DNA of 41,029 nt from Kiritimatiellia bacterium (GCA_017450695.1 JAFSTA010000129.1:1-41029); one strand, 5' to 3'. Positions 1 to 7,741 are shown, counted from the first letter of the stretch. The notes: generated by a model from the sequence alone, not told the origin. Translations and numbers: made by a program.

Positions 1-29
1 AGTGATTCGATTCAGATAACTTCTCCGAT

Positions 30-136
30 TGTTCACAATTGGCACAATTGTCATCATTGCCACAAATACAAATTGAAATGGCATTGTGATTTGTGACATG
101 GTTGGCATTTGTGAGCATTTGAGATTTGTGAACAAT
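30..136. repeat. AT-rich region bounded by a 10-bp inverted repeat
   Basis: TTGTTCACAA near position 30 is the exact reverse complement of TTGTGAACAA near 127. Between them the motif ATTTGTGA and variants recur several times together with complementary CACAAAT. The stretch could fold into several small hairpins. It is much richer in A+T than most of the window and holds no convincing gene. Its role is unknown, and it may be a decayed repeat or an edge of a larger element that starts before the window. Confidence 0.4.
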
Positions 137-204
137 GAAGTCATAGACGAGCTGTTGGCTAGTAGGTGGGTGTTGGCTGGAGGGTGTTAGCTTTTGCGTC
201 GATC

Positions 205-293
205 CTGGCTCACGGGGACTGCCGATTTCAAGTCGCGTCAGCGACGATTTAACCATTTAACTTAACCACCCAACTACCCAATCACCTAACCAT
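205..293. repeat. Intergenic modular repeat with hairpin
   Basis: This block contains TTTCAA, then stem GTCGC (232-236), loop GTCA, stem GCGAC (241-245), then GATTTAA. The same flanks with a different but still self-complementary stem occur at 7301-7325 and, as GATTGAA variants, at 30291-30319. A run of ACC/AACC-type short repeats (251-293) follows up to the end of the neighbouring minus-strand gene. It lies just downstream of that gene. Confidence 0.6.
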
Positions 294-1433
294 TCATTCA
301 GAACCGGGAACAGCGGCGTGAGCCGCTTGGCGTGGCGGATTGAGCCGGAAATCGCAGGCGCCGGGTTTGAATTCGTTCGGGGCGTAGTTCTTTCCGCAGT
401 AGATGATGTCGCGAAAGCGGGCATTGCCGTTGCCTTCGTAAATGGTCAGGGCGTCGAGATTTTTACAGATCATTCCGTCGGCCACGAGCATCGTGCCGCC
501 GGGTTGCCGGAAGACGAACATCTTGTCCAATTTCTCCGGCTTGACGTGTTTGATACATCCCGTGTTGTAAAAGTAGGTGCAGCCGAGGATGCGCACCTCC
601 CATCCCTCGTTCAGGAAACCGATTGAGGCGGTGTCGGCATAACACTCACGCAAGATGATATTCGCCGAATCCTTGCGGATCCGGAAACCGATCGAGCCTT
701 GGAGGTATTCCGGCATCTCACCCGGTGCGGGGGCACCGACTACACCGCCCCACACATGGCAACGCGTGAAGAGGTTCGCGCCACCCTCGATGTCGAAACC
801 GGTGGTGTAGTCCATCGACCAGCAGTCGGTGAAATGATCGTCGCATCCGCTCACGCGTACAGCCGTGTTGCCCGCGTTCCCGCTCACCTTGTTGACGCAG
901 TGGAGGTTGTATGCGTTGAGTTCGGCTCCGCCTGGTCCCTGTTCGCCCTTCACGCGCAGACCGTACAGCTTGCCGTTGTGGAAACAGACATCCCGGAGCG
1001 TAAAATGAATGTACCCATGGATCGAGAGGCAGGAGGCGATACCGCATCCGTCGATACGTCCTCCTTTGAAGAATGTGCCGAAGTCCATCCTGTCGCGGGC
1101 TTTGAATACGGGTGACAAATTCACCCGCACGACGAAGTCCATCGGTTTTTTCGCCTGAAGCCGGGCGCCCTTGTGCATCAGCACGGAACAGAAGTTGGTA
1201 ATGACGAGCGTCTGCGCCAGCTGGTAGTCTCCGGACGGCACGAACAGTACCCGGTTCTCGGTTGCATCGACGGCTCGCTGGAGTCGAGGCGCATCATCCG
1301 TCTCTCCCTCGATTCGGGGAAATTCGGCGACGCTTCGATCCCAGTATTGTGGTTCCCCGCTTACGGCTTTCGCCATCTGGCACAATCCCAGTGCAACCAC
1401 GATTGTCCCCGCCGTCATCCGTAAATTTCTCAT
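294..1433 (-). CDS. Secreted right-handed beta-helix protein (pectate-lyase-like fold)
   Basis: A 379-aa protein with an N-terminal signal peptide (basic MRNLR, then a hydrophobic stretch to about residue 25 and AKA/SGE cleavage-like residues). The body begins with the pattern typical of the N-cap of pectate-lyase/GH28-like beta-helices: D-A-P-R-L-Q-R-A-V-D about residues 47-56, then VLFVPSGDYQL. It continues with short strand-turn units rich in G, N and C. It is likely exported and acts on or binds a polysaccharide; the substrate cannot be told. The start is supported by AAGGAGAA (1439-1446 on the complementary strand) five bases upstream. No catalytic triad was identified, so lyase activity is not claimed. 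Confidence 0.7.
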   Translation of the reverse strand: MRNLRMTAGTIVVALGLCQMAKAVSGEPQYWDRSVAEFPRIEGETDDAPRLQRAVDATENRVLFVPSGDYQLAQTLVITNFCSVLMHKGARLQAKKPMDFVVRVNLSPVFKARDRMDFGTFFKGGRIDGCGIASCLSIHGYIHFTLRDVCFHNGKLYGLRVKGEQGPGGAELNAYNLHCVNKVSGNAGNTAVRVSGCDDHFTDCWSMDYTTGFDIEGGANLFTRCHVWGGVVGAPAPGEMPEYLQGSIGFRIRKDSANIILRECYADTASIGFLNEGWEVRILGCTYFYNTGCIKHVKPEKLDKMFVFRQPGGTMLVADGMICKNLDALTIYEGNGNARFRDIIYCGKNYAPNEFKPGACDFRLNPPRQAAHAAVPGSE

Positions 1434-1438
1434 CCCGT

Positions 1439-1457
1439 TTCTCCTTGTCTATAAGTT
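1439..1457 (-). promoter_or_regulatory. Shared leader with ribosome binding site
   Basis: AACTTATAGACAAGGAGAA (minus strand) is identical to 2331-2349, which precedes the next minus-strand gene set. AAGGAGAA is the ribosome binding site and TTATAG may be a -10 element, but no matching -35 is evident. A shorter relative, AACTTATAG, is found near 39274 next to another repeat block. Confidence 0.5.
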
Positions 1458-1462
1458 AATCA

Positions 1463-1488
1463 CCCGCCCGCGCTCCGCACGGGAATGT
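1463..1488. repeat. GC-rich dispersed repeat, copy 1
   Basis: The 26-base sequence from 1463 to 1488 recurs at 40845-40869 with a single base missing. On the complementary strand it can pair CCCGTGC with GCGCGGG (one G-U pair) across a 2-3 base loop, so both copies keep the hairpin. It lies in the leader between the beta-helix gene and its upstream neighbour. Confidence 0.5.
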
Positions 1489-1506
1489 GAATGAGGATAA
1501 CTTTCT

Positions 1507-1872
1507 TCAACCACCGAACCTTGAAGGTATAGCCAAGCTAGAAGCTAATACCAATCGATTTAACGCAACCTCGATTTCGGGGAACAGATAGCAAGTGACT
1601 ATGCCCAACATGAGAGCTGATAACAGCAGCACAAACACCTTCTTCACCAGTTCCAAATGAGTAGGATGATCCGAGTCGCAAGATTCCCCTGGGACGGGAG
1701 ACGATAACACTTTGACCATGCGCGAAAGGCTGTAGATAATCAAGAAAAATAGAAGTGAGGCTACAATGGCTGAACCTTGTCTAGGTCTCACGAAGAAACA
1801 CCCGTGGAGAATGACAAGAACGGATAGAAACGTGGAAAGAAAACAGATGACATCCGATCCCCTCAATCGCAT
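1507..1872 (-). CDS. Small hypothetical membrane protein
   Basis: A 121-aa protein with three hydrophobic segments at about residues 8-27, 34-51 and 78-99, separated by a short polar loop containing CDSDHPTH. No family is recognised. The gene overlaps the 3' end of the preceding 153-aa gene by 10 bases, so the two are probably co-transcribed and translationally coupled. Together they form a two-gene unit of an anchored exported protein and a membrane protein. There is no evidence that it is a toxin or a transporter. Confidence 0.55.
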   Translation of the reverse strand: MRLRGSDVICFLSTFLSVLVILHGCFFVRPRQGSAIVASLLFFLIIYSLSRMVKVLSSPVPGESCDSDHPTHLELVKKVFVLLLSALMLGIVTCYLFPEIEVALNRLVLASSLAIPSRFGG

Positions 1873-2324
1873 ATCTTGACCCCTTTCTTGAAACGCCAGC
1901 GTTCTGCCCCAATTAGACCGCTGTTATCAGAAGGGTCTTCTGCCTTCGGTATCCTCGATTTGTCACCATAGTAGATGTAACATGAAAATGGAGAACGCCC
2001 GCAATGCCATCTGCAATACCACCTGACTGTGCGTGTCCTTGTGTCCGTACGTATGCCATCCAACCCGTTGCGCCTAAGAAACTCCTCTATTTGGTCAACC
2101 CCTTGCCATCTTGCTGTATTTTCACCCGCCATTCCTCCTCTGATGAACCAGGAAATATTGTGTGGAATCGACAAAAGACTTTCCGAGATCGTCTCCATGT
2201 CCGTCCGTCGTTTTTCTCCAAAAAAGACCTCCGCATTTTCAGAACTGAAATACTGCAACGTGAAAAGAACCTGCATGGAAAAGAGAATGGCCGTGATTAG
2301 AAATAGACCGCTGCAACTTTTCAT
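1863..2324 (-). CDS. Hypothetical exported or membrane-anchored protein
   Basis: A 153-aa protein with an uncleaved-looking N-terminal hydrophobic segment (about residues 5-24) and a soluble remainder containing two Trp-Arg/Cys-rich strands (VRWYCRWHC, CYIYYG). It probably sits outside the cytoplasmic membrane. No family is recognised. AAGGAGAA lies six bases before the ATG (2331-2338, complementary strand), which fixes the start. It overlaps the following membrane protein gene by 10 bases. Confidence 0.55.
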   Translation of the reverse strand: MKSCSGLFLITAILFSMQVLFTLQYFSSENAEVFFGEKRRTDMETISESLLSIPHNISWFIRGGMAGENTARWQGVDQIEEFLRRNGLDGIRTDTRTRTVRWYCRWHCGRSPFSCYIYYGDKSRIPKAEDPSDNSGLIGAERWRFKKGVKICD

Positions 2325-2330
2325 CGATAC

Positions 2331-2349
2331 TTCTCCTTGTCTATAAGTT
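2331..2349 (-). promoter_or_regulatory. Shared leader with ribosome binding site, copy 2
   Basis: Identical 19 bases to 1439-1457, again placed directly before an ATG. The copy is joined on its upstream side to the repeat block 2350-2552, so the repeat block ends almost at the ribosome binding site. Confidence 0.5.
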
Positions 2350-2552
2350 GGTTCGGCGTGTTCAGCATTGCGGACGCGACGGGGCTCGTCCCTCCCAATT
2401 CAGGCAACGAGGACGTTGCCCCTCCCGTTTAAATGAAACGGTGGACATGCGACACGCGCGGCGACATTCCGACTTCCCCCACTACTGCCATACTCCCTTC
2501 TTCTCAGCTTCTCAGCCTCCCCGCTTCTCAGCTGGCGGCGTTAGCCGCCGCC
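2350..2552. repeat. Intergenic modular repeat block
   Basis: Several hairpin modules are strung together. GGACGCG/CTCGTCC at 2372-2391 has one mismatch. GGCAACG-agga-CGTTGCC lies at 2403-2420. A GCGACACGCG-type motif is near 2446. CTTCTCAG-type direct repeats run at about 2497-2533. GGCGGC-gtta-GCCGCC lies at 2534-2549. The last hairpin overlaps the end of ispH, whose TAA stop lies in its loop. Each module has relatives elsewhere in the window. No gene is seen between 2350 and 2540. Confidence 0.7.
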
Positions 2553-3485
2553 ACCCCGTTCGACTTCTGGAGGGAGGCGGAAGACGCAACCGTTTTCCTC
2601 CACGGCGGTGAATTCCTCCGGCGCCTCAAACCCGAAGCGTTCGCGCAGGATGGAAATCACCTCGTGCAGGAAAGACTCCGGCGTGGAGGCGCCGCTGGTA
2701 AGCCCGACGACGCATGCTGCGGGAAACGCGCAGTCTTCGAGATCGCCGGTCTCGCTGATCAGGCGCGCCTCTGCGCTCGCCCGCTGGGCGGTTTCGACCA
2801 GTCGCAGGCTGTTCGACGAGTTGCGGGAACCCAAGACGAAAACAAGCGGTGCGGTTTCGGCAAGCGTGCGCACAGCCTCCTGGCGGTTTTGCGTAGCGTA
2901 ACAGATTTCCGTGGCATCGGGGAGGAGAAGGTTCTGGAACTTGTCGGAAAGGAGCGACAGCATTCCGCCCACCGAGTCCATGCTGAGCGTCGTCTGCGTC
3001 ACGACCGCGAGCGGACGGTCGGAGGAGGGGAGGGAACGGATTTCGTCTTCGTCCTCCACGATCCGGACATGGTCGGGCGCTTCTCCCGAAACACCCACCA
3101 CCTCGTCGTGGTTGCGGTGCCCGATGCAGATGACGTCGCGCCCCTCGTTCACATAGCGGCGTACCTCCGCGTGGACTTTCGCGACGAACGGGCAGGTGGC
3201 ATCGATCACGCGCAGGTTCCGCTCTGCCGCGCGCGCCCGCACGGCGGGCGAGACCCCGTGCGCGGAAAACAGCAACAACGCTCCCGGCGGCACGTCTTCC
3301 ACGGACTTGACGAAGACCATCCCCTGTTGCGAGAGGCGCTCGACAACCTGGCGGTTGTGGACGATTTCGTGCAGACAGAAGACGGACTCTGATCGATGCT
3401 TCGCGAGCAGCGCCTCTGCGGTCCGGATGGCGCGGGCAACCCCCGAGCAGAAACCGTGCGGCTGCACAACGATCAGTCGTCGCAT
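2541..3485 (-). CDS. ispH: 4-hydroxy-3-methylbut-2-enyl diphosphate reductase IspH
   Basis: A 314-aa protein taken from the ATG that gives MRRLIVVQPHGFCSGV; a longer open frame upstream only reads through the HNH gene. IspH reduces HMBPP to IPP and DMAPP in the last step of the MEP isoprenoid pathway, using a [4Fe-4S] cluster. The three cluster cysteines are visible: Cys13 in HGFCSGV, one in DATCPFV and one in CYATQNRQ. The substrate-binding motifs SAHGVSP, GHRNHDE, TQTTLS and SRNSSNS are also present. The start overlaps the preceding HNH gene by 13 bases. The C-terminal ...ERGGGG and the TAA stop are encoded by an intergenic-type GC hairpin repeat. It is the last gene of the ispD operon. Confidence 0.95.
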   Translation of the reverse strand: MRRLIVVQPHGFCSGVARAIRTAEALLAKHRSESVFCLHEIVHNRQVVERLSQQGMVFVKSVEDVPPGALLLFSAHGVSPAVRARAAERNLRVIDATCPFVAKVHAEVRRYVNEGRDVICIGHRNHDEVVGVSGEAPDHVRIVEDEDEIRSLPSSDRPLAVVTQTTLSMDSVGGMLSLLSDKFQNLLLPDATEICYATQNRQEAVRTLAETAPLVFVLGSRNSSNSLRLVETAQRASAEARLISETGDLEDCAFPAACVVGLTSGASTPESFLHEVISILRERFGFEAPEEFTAVEENGCVFRLPPEVERGGGG

Positions 3486-3805
3486 GGCAAACCTTCTTCT
3501 TCCGGAAGCTGCCCCTCGTCCTCCAGTTGCTGGAGGATCAATTCGGCGGGGGTGTAGAACCCTTTCCCTTGGTTGCAGGCGAAACAGCAGGGGACGATAT
3601 TCCCCTTGGTGCTTGTCCCGCCGCGCGCGACGGGAATGACATGATCCATCGTCAGGTTTTCCGCTCCGACGTGCTTCCCGCAGTAATGGCAGACACCCTT
3701 GCGCAACTGCGCCTGCCACCATTCGGACTCGCGCAGCTTTTTCGCCTTGGCGCGTTCCCGCGCGATGTGCTGTTCGTCTGCGCGGATGTCAATCCAGTCG
3801 GCCAT
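3473..3805 (-). CDS. HNH endonuclease domain protein
   Basis: A 110-aa protein beginning MADWID. It has a compact HNH fold with zinc-binding cysteines: CHYC about residues 41-44, the catalytic-type segment DHVIPVARGG, then N and CCFACN. It is a small stand-alone HNH protein of the kind often annotated only as HNH endonuclease; target and role are unknown. It starts 8 bases after the metallophosphoesterase stop and overlaps ispH by 13 bases, so it is firmly embedded in the isoprenoid operon. A defence role is possible but not indicated by these neighbours. Confidence 0.85.
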   Translation of the reverse strand: MADWIDIRADEQHIARERAKAKKLRESEWWQAQLRKGVCHYCGKHVGAENLTMDHVIPVARGGTSTKGNIVPCCFACNQGKGFYTPAELILQQLEDEGQLPEEEGLPCDD

Positions 3806-3813
3806 TCTTTGCC

Positions 3814-4545
3814 TCAACGTCCTTGTGCCAGACGGGCGGCGAGACGTTCCGGCAGGTTTGCCTTGCGCACCCGGTCCATAGCCGTCTGGACATCGTACTC
3901 CAGACGGTGAAATTCGATTTCCTTCGTCTTCACGTTGTAGGTGACGTAACAACAGCGGGGGTCGCCGTCGCGCGGCTGGCCGACGCTGCCGACGTTGATG
4001 AAGTACTTCTTGCCGAAGACCACCTGGAGCTTGCAGGGGTCGATCCGGATGATGTCGTCATGCTGTTTCTGGTAGGTCATCGGGACGTGCGTGTGCCCGT
4101 GGAAACAGAGGGAGGTGATCTGGTAGTTGAAGTTCCCGCTCGCCTGGAACAGGTCAAAGACATACCCCCACGCTTCCGGCGTGTCCAGCGTACCATGCAC
4201 CAGCGTGAACCCGTTTACCATCTTCTTGTACGGCAGGCTGTGCAGCCAGGCGCGGTCATCCTCCGTGAGCTTGCGCCGCGTCCATTCGACGACACTGGCG
4301 GCAAGCGGCTGGAAGTCGTCCAGGTTCTCGCCGGAGGAACAATAGTGGTCGTGGTTCCCGCGCACGGTCACGCAGTTCAGGTCGCGGACGATCTTGATAC
4401 ACTCGGAGGGACAGGCGTTGTACCCCACGATGTCACCGACCGACACGAAGTCCGTCACGCCCTCTTTCCGGGCATCCTCGACCACCGTTTGCAGGGCATC
4501 GAGGTTCGCGTGAATGTCTCCCAAAATAGCGAATTTTTTATCCAT
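3814..4545 (-). CDS. Calcineurin-like metallophosphoesterase
   Basis: A 243-aa protein with all the metal-site blocks of the family in order: GDIHANLDAL (about residues 9-18), GDIVGYN, GNHDHYC, VHGT and GHTHVP. This two-metal phosphoesterase class (YfcE/MJ0936-like) hydrolyses phosphodiesters or small phosphate esters; the natural substrate is not determinable. It lies 19 bases downstream of ispD and 8 bases upstream of the HNH gene on the same strand, so it is part of one operon. Confidence 0.88.
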   Translation of the reverse strand: MDKKFAILGDIHANLDALQTVVEDARKEGVTDFVSVGDIVGYNACPSECIKIVRDLNCVTVRGNHDHYCSSGENLDDFQPLAASVVEWTRRKLTEDDRAWLHSLPYKKMVNGFTLVHGTLDTPEAWGYVFDLFQASGNFNYQITSLCFHGHTHVPMTYQKQHDDIIRIDPCKLQVVFGKKYFINVGSVGQPRDGDPRCCYVTYNVKTKEIEFHRLEYDVQTAMDRVRKANLPERLAARLAQGR

Positions 4546-4564
4546 GGCTGGTATCGCCCCTCCG

Positions 4565-5245
4565 CTAGACGATTTGCATTTCGGCTGCCGCCAGCGGGAT
4601 GTCTTCCGCCGTCGTGATCTTGATGTTCGGACGCTTCCACTCGATCAGGCGGACCGGCTCGCCAATCAGTTCGACGGCTGCGGAGTCGTCCGTGACAGTG
4701 GCCTTCTGTTCGTTGACGGCCTTGTACGCGCGCATCAGGAGCGGCAGCTCGAACGCTTGCGGGGTCGCGACGGCCCACAGCTTCTCGCGGTCCAGCGTGT
4801 GGTGGACGACCATTCCCTTCTCCACGTACTTCACCGTGTCCCAGATGTGCGACGCGGCGACCGCGCAACCGTAACGCTTGGCGCCCTTGACGGTTTCGGA
4901 GATGAGTTCCGCCGTGACGCAGGGACGCGCGCCGTCATGCACCACCACGATTCTCGTGTCTGGATCGACCTCCCTCAGACCGCACTGCACGGAATCCTGA
5001 CGCTTCCCCGCCCCCGCGATGATACAACGCAATTTCGAGATGCCGAACATGTTCGCCAATCCTTTTGCTGGTTGGATCTGTTCCTTACGGATAACCAGAA
5101 TGATTTGGTCAATATCCGGACAGCGTTCGAAAGCCAGCAGAGACCAAGCGATAATAGGTTTCGATCCCAGCGAGAGAAAAGCCTTGTCGATATTCGGTCC
5201 CATCCGTTCGCTTTTCCCAGCCGCCACGATAACCGCAGAATTCAT
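4565..5245 (-). CDS. ispD: 2-C-methyl-D-erythritol 4-phosphate cytidylyltransferase IspD
   Basis: A 226-aa protein from the ATG that follows AAGGAGG (the longer upstream frame reads through repeats). IspD couples CTP to MEP, giving CDP-ME, in the MEP pathway. Visible motifs are the nucleotide loop VIVAAGKSERMG (residues 5-16), KAFLSLGSKPI, AGAGKRQDSV, VVVHDGARPCV, TDDSAAVE and the C-terminal ITTAEDIPLA. It is the first gene of the operon ispD-phosphoesterase-HNH-ispH, placing the third and last enzymes of the pathway under one promoter (5326-5354). Confidence 0.95.
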   Translation of the reverse strand: MNSAVIVAAGKSERMGPNIDKAFLSLGSKPIIAWSLLAFERCPDIDQIILVIRKEQIQPAKGLANMFGISKLRCIIAGAGKRQDSVQCGLREVDPDTRIVVVHDGARPCVTAELISETVKGAKRYGCAVAASHIWDTVKYVEKGMVVHHTLDREKLWAVATPQAFELPLLMRAYKAVNEQKATVTDDSAAVELIGEPVRLIEWKRPNIKITTAEDIPLAAAEMQIV

Positions 5246-5325
5246 TCCATCCTCCTTTTTGCCATGTAACCTGATGAGCCGCCTCTTCCATACCCACAGG
5301 AACCGTAACTCGTCATTTCCTTTCC

Positions 5326-5354
5326 AGTATAGTGTTTTCTTTCCAGTCAGGCAA
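5326..5354 (-). promoter_or_regulatory. Sigma70-type promoter of the ispD operon
   Basis: On the minus strand, TTGCCT (5354-5349) and TATACT (5331-5326) are separated by exactly 17 bases. The -10 element lies about 80 bases upstream of the ispD start, leaving a leader of about 75 bases. No operator is evident. Confidence 0.7.
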
Positions 5355-5365
5355 GCAAAGAATTG

Positions 5366-5625
5366 AAGAGTTTTAGGGGCGGGGGGGGTAAAGCCCCCCG
5401 CTGGGAAGCGGGGGGGGGCGCTGCGCGCCAGCTGAGAGGCGGGGAAGCTGAGAGGCGGGGAAGCTGAGAGGCTGAGAAGCTGATTGAAAAGCAATAGGTG
5501 CGCGTCGTATGTCGCGTGTCGCTTGTCGCACGCAGAAAAATGGGAGGGTCGCGCTCCGTCGCGACCGCAATGCGTTTCCGGCATATCCGGTTTACCCGGC
5601 ATATCCGGTCTTTCCGGTCTAACAC
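5366..5625. repeat. Intergenic modular repeat block
   Basis: The block contains GGGGGG/CCCCCC (5383-5399), GGCGC-tgc-GCGCC (5417-5429) and tandem GGGAAGCTGAGAGGC units (about 5437-5480). It continues with CGCGTGTCGC-type units (about 5495-5530), hairpin GGTCGCG-ctccgt-CGCGACC (5547-5566) and repeated CCGG(C/T)-A/T-rich units (5579-5620). Every module has relatives in other intergenic spaces of the window. No gene is seen here. Confidence 0.7.
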
Positions 5626-5926
5626 GCTTGCCTAGGGATTTGGAAACAACATTGAGAACAACTTGAATCGAGTTGTTGATCCGTTGTTTCTTTTGTTGTT
5701 CTTTTTCACTCTCCGGTGTTTTCCGTAGTCAGCGGATGATTCGGGGAAGCGGCACTCCTGCCGCTTCATCCGGTTGCTCCGTGAAGCGACGTGCGACACG
5801 CGACGGGCGACAGGCGCATGTCCTTTTATTCCGCTCGGAATCACCATTTCAAGAAACGGATGATGTTTCCATAGTATTCCGTGTATTCCGCGGTTCTCCC
5901 GAATTGTCCAACGGCGGAGTCTAGGT
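5626..5926. repeat. Gene-poor spacer with hairpins and a dispersed repeat
   Basis: AACAACT/AGTTGTT forms an imperfect hairpin near 5658-5680. GAAGCGGCA-ctcc-TGCCGCTTC (5746-5767) is a perfect 9-bp stem. A GCGACACGCGAC-type unit lies near 5785-5815. The segment 5872-5929 (ATTCCGTGTATTCCGCGG... AATTGTCCAAC) resembles 35552-35605. No convincing coding region is present on either strand. Confidence 0.5.
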
Positions 5927-7057
5927 TTAGTAGAACAGGACACGTGAGAAACGTTTCCAGCCCTTGGCGATGTTCGCTAGGTCTGTTCCAGTTTCGAGTT
6001 GCCGTCTCACGGTGTCGGTTCCGTAGAGTTTGTCGAACCATTCGGGGCGGACGCCTTCGCTTTTCCACACTCTCTCCGCCCCGTACAGTTCGGTTAGGGT
6101 TCGGATGACGGCGAGGGAGGTTTGCACCGGACGGAACTTTCGCGCGTCTGTTACCGTCAGCCTCACGCCGTCCAACTCCTTGCCGTCGTGTCTGCCCCCG
6201 ACGGCAGTGTAGCGATGCGGGGAGAAGGTGACGCCGTGTACGCCAAGGTCGGCGACCTTCCTGCAAAATTCCTCGGCGTGAATCCACGGTGCTCCGAAGA
6301 TTCGGAAGGCCAGCGCAGTGTTGCGTCCGCAGTCGATTTCCGGAATCGCCTCGCAGAAGACCGTCGCGGCGTATGTCATCGCCGTTTCGCGGGAACGGAT
6401 TCCTGGGGAGGGCGGGATGAAATCGGGAAACCCGCTTTCGGCGAATCCCGGCGAGGGACGGCGGTAACCGGTCATCTTCACGACATGCAGGGAGACGTCC
6501 AGGCTGAGGTGCTTCACCATCCAGGTCGCGACTTCCCCCATTGTCATGCCATAGACCATCGGAACGGCGACGGGGGCGACGAAACTGGCGAACGGCGCAT
6601 GGAGCATCGGGCCGTCCACCACATCGGGTAGGGGAATCGGGCGATCCGCGACAACCACGCGCAGATGGTTTTCTGCGCAAGCCTCCAACAGGAGTTGCAG
6701 CGTGCCGAGGTAGGTGTAGCAACGAACGCCTAGATCCTGTAAGTCGAAAACCATCGTGTCGATACCCGCCAACATGTTGGGTGTGGGTTTCCGCGTGTCG
6801 CCGTAGAGCGCATAGACGGGGATGCCCCAGTCGGGATGCTGTCGCCCAACCGTTCGTTCCCCCGCGCCGAAATTCCCGAAAAATCCGTGCTCGGGACCGA
6901 AAAGAGCTACTAGATTCTTACCCAGTGCGCGATGGAGCAGTTGTGCGGAGGTTGCCCCGCATCTGCCCACAGCCGCCAGATGACTGAGCAAGCCCACGCG
7001 CTGTCCCGCGAGTAGTTTGCAATTCCCGTCTATTAAAACATCAATTCCAACTTTCAT
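5927..7057 (-). CDS. DUF1343 / NamZ-type exo-beta-N-acetylmuramidase
   Basis: A 376-aa protein matching the DUF1343 family over its full length: N-terminal GIDVLIDG, FGPEHGFFG (about residues 53-61), VFDLQDLGVRCYTY, VVADRPIPLP, VPMVYGMTMGEVA and GVTFSPHRY. Characterised members such as Bacillus NamZ remove terminal N-acetylmuramic acid from peptidoglycan fragments in cell-wall recycling. No signal peptide is seen, so a cytoplasmic location would be inferred here, although characterised enzymes can be exported. The gene appears to be expressed from its own promoter as a leaderless message. Its TAA stop adjoins a dispersed repeat. Confidence 0.85.
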   Translation of the reverse strand: MKVGIDVLIDGNCKLLAGQRVGLLSHLAAVGRCGATSAQLLHRALGKNLVALFGPEHGFFGNFGAGERTVGRQHPDWGIPVYALYGDTRKPTPNMLAGIDTMVFDLQDLGVRCYTYLGTLQLLLEACAENHLRVVVADRPIPLPDVVDGPMLHAPFASFVAPVAVPMVYGMTMGEVATWMVKHLSLDVSLHVVKMTGYRRPSPGFAESGFPDFIPPSPGIRSRETAMTYAATVFCEAIPEIDCGRNTALAFRIFGAPWIHAEEFCRKVADLGVHGVTFSPHRYTAVGGRHDGKELDGVRLTVTDARKFRPVQTSLAVIRTLTELYGAERVWKSEGVRPEWFDKLYGTDTVRRQLETGTDLANIAKGWKRFSRVLFY

Positions 7058-7064
7058 GCCAACC

Positions 7065-7070
7065 AGTATA
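7065..7070 (-). promoter_or_regulatory. Minus-10 element of a probably leaderless gene
   Basis: TATACT on the minus strand ends only 7 bases before the ATG at 7057. Transcription would therefore start at or next to the start codon, and no Shine-Dalgarno sequence is present. A -35 at 17 bases is poor (TCGTTC). Confidence 0.5.
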
Positions 7071-7137
7071 ACAAAATGCGGACTTGCGAACGAGGAGAAA
7101 ATGAGGGCGGCAATGACGCCCGCGAGATAAGCGCGCT

Positions 7138-7325
7138 AAGCGTGTTAAGCCGGTTAGGCATGTTAAGCCGGGATGCTGAAAAGCGGGGAGGCTGAGAAGA
7201 AGGCAACGAGGACGTTGCCTGCAACGGACTGGCGGAACTGGCGGCTTTACATTCATTCGTCATTGCTTCGCGAAGTGAAGTTATCGGTATCGCTAGACAA
7301 TTTCAAGCCGCAACGCGGCGATTTA
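7138..7325. repeat. Intergenic modular repeat block
   Basis: This block contains GTTAAGCCGGTTAGGC-type units (7145-7172), GCTGAGAAG-type units (to 7200), hairpin GGCAACG-agga-CGTTGCC (7202-7219, identical to 2403-2420) and hairpin TTTCAA-GCCGC-aac-GCGGC-GATTTAA (7301-7325). It lies between divergently arranged genes, upstream of both. Confidence 0.65.
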
Positions 7326-7376
7326 ACCTTTTCATTGGCGTCGGTGCCTCGGATCGGCAATATGTCAAAAACACCC

Positions 7377-7405
7377 TTGAATCAAGTGAAAGGCGATGTT
7401 ATATT
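7377..7405 (+). promoter_or_regulatory. Strong sigma70-type promoter
   Basis: TTGAAT (7377-7382) and TATATT (7400-7405) are separated by exactly 17 bases. Transcription is predicted to begin near 7412, directly at the base of a strong hairpin, and to read through the structured region into the methylase gene. Confidence 0.7.
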
Positions 7406-7411
7406 GGATTC

Positions 7412-7649
7412 GTTCGTTCGCGCGGTGCGCGGACGAACCTGGCGAGGCGGGAGAAATCCGCACGTCTGAAGATTGCTTAGCATCAACGCGAACAAGTCGT
7501 TCTGTCGAAGTACTACCACTATTTCAATCTGTAAACGATATGTGAGCGATGATGCGCCCGTATGGGCGCATTGTCTCTTCATGTATTTACAGATTAGCCT
7601 GTGGTAGGGCTACGACAGAGTGTATGAATGGGTAATGCGCTCTCTTTTT
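7412..7649 (+). ncRNA. Candidate structured RNA or 5' leader
   Basis: There is no convincing coding frame here. The predicted RNA starts with hairpin GTTCGT-t-CGCGC-ggt-GCGCG-g-ACGAAC (7412-7438). A 119-base four-arm imperfect hairpin follows: 7501-7507 with 7613-7619 (7 bp), 7513-7519 with 7601-7607 (7 bp), 7526-7535 with 7586-7595 (10 bp) and 7552-7559 with 7564-7571 (8 bp, GTAT loop). Internal loops are almost symmetric (5/5, 6/5, 16/14). GAGTG/CGCTC (7618-7642) followed by TCTTTTT could act as a terminator. It may be a stand-alone ncRNA or an attenuating leader of the methylase gene. No known RNA family was recognised. Confidence 0.5.
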
Positions 7650-7741
7650 ATGCATGTGACATGGTGTCCGCGACGCGGCGAGCGCACCAGACGAAAGGGT
7701 CACGGCATGGGTATTAAGAATCGGGCGATTATCGCCCTGCT

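Noticed and set aside
1507-2324. Two overlapping small genes as a toxin-antitoxin pair
   Set aside because: Both have hydrophobic segments and neither shows a DNA-binding or known toxin motif; overlap alone is not enough.
5437-5480. Short tandem direct repeats resembling a CRISPR array
   Set aside because: Units are about 15 bases and immediately adjacent with no unique spacers; similar units lie scattered in other intergenic blocks, and no cas gene is present.
7501-7619. Long hairpin as an integron attC site
   Set aside because: It lacks the conserved GTT/AAC core sites at its ends, and no integrase gene or second site occurs in the window.
7501-7619. Long hairpin as 6S RNA or a retron msr-msd
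   Set aside because: There is no clear single central bubble of 6S type, and no reverse transcriptase is nearby. Family assignment would need a covariance-model search.
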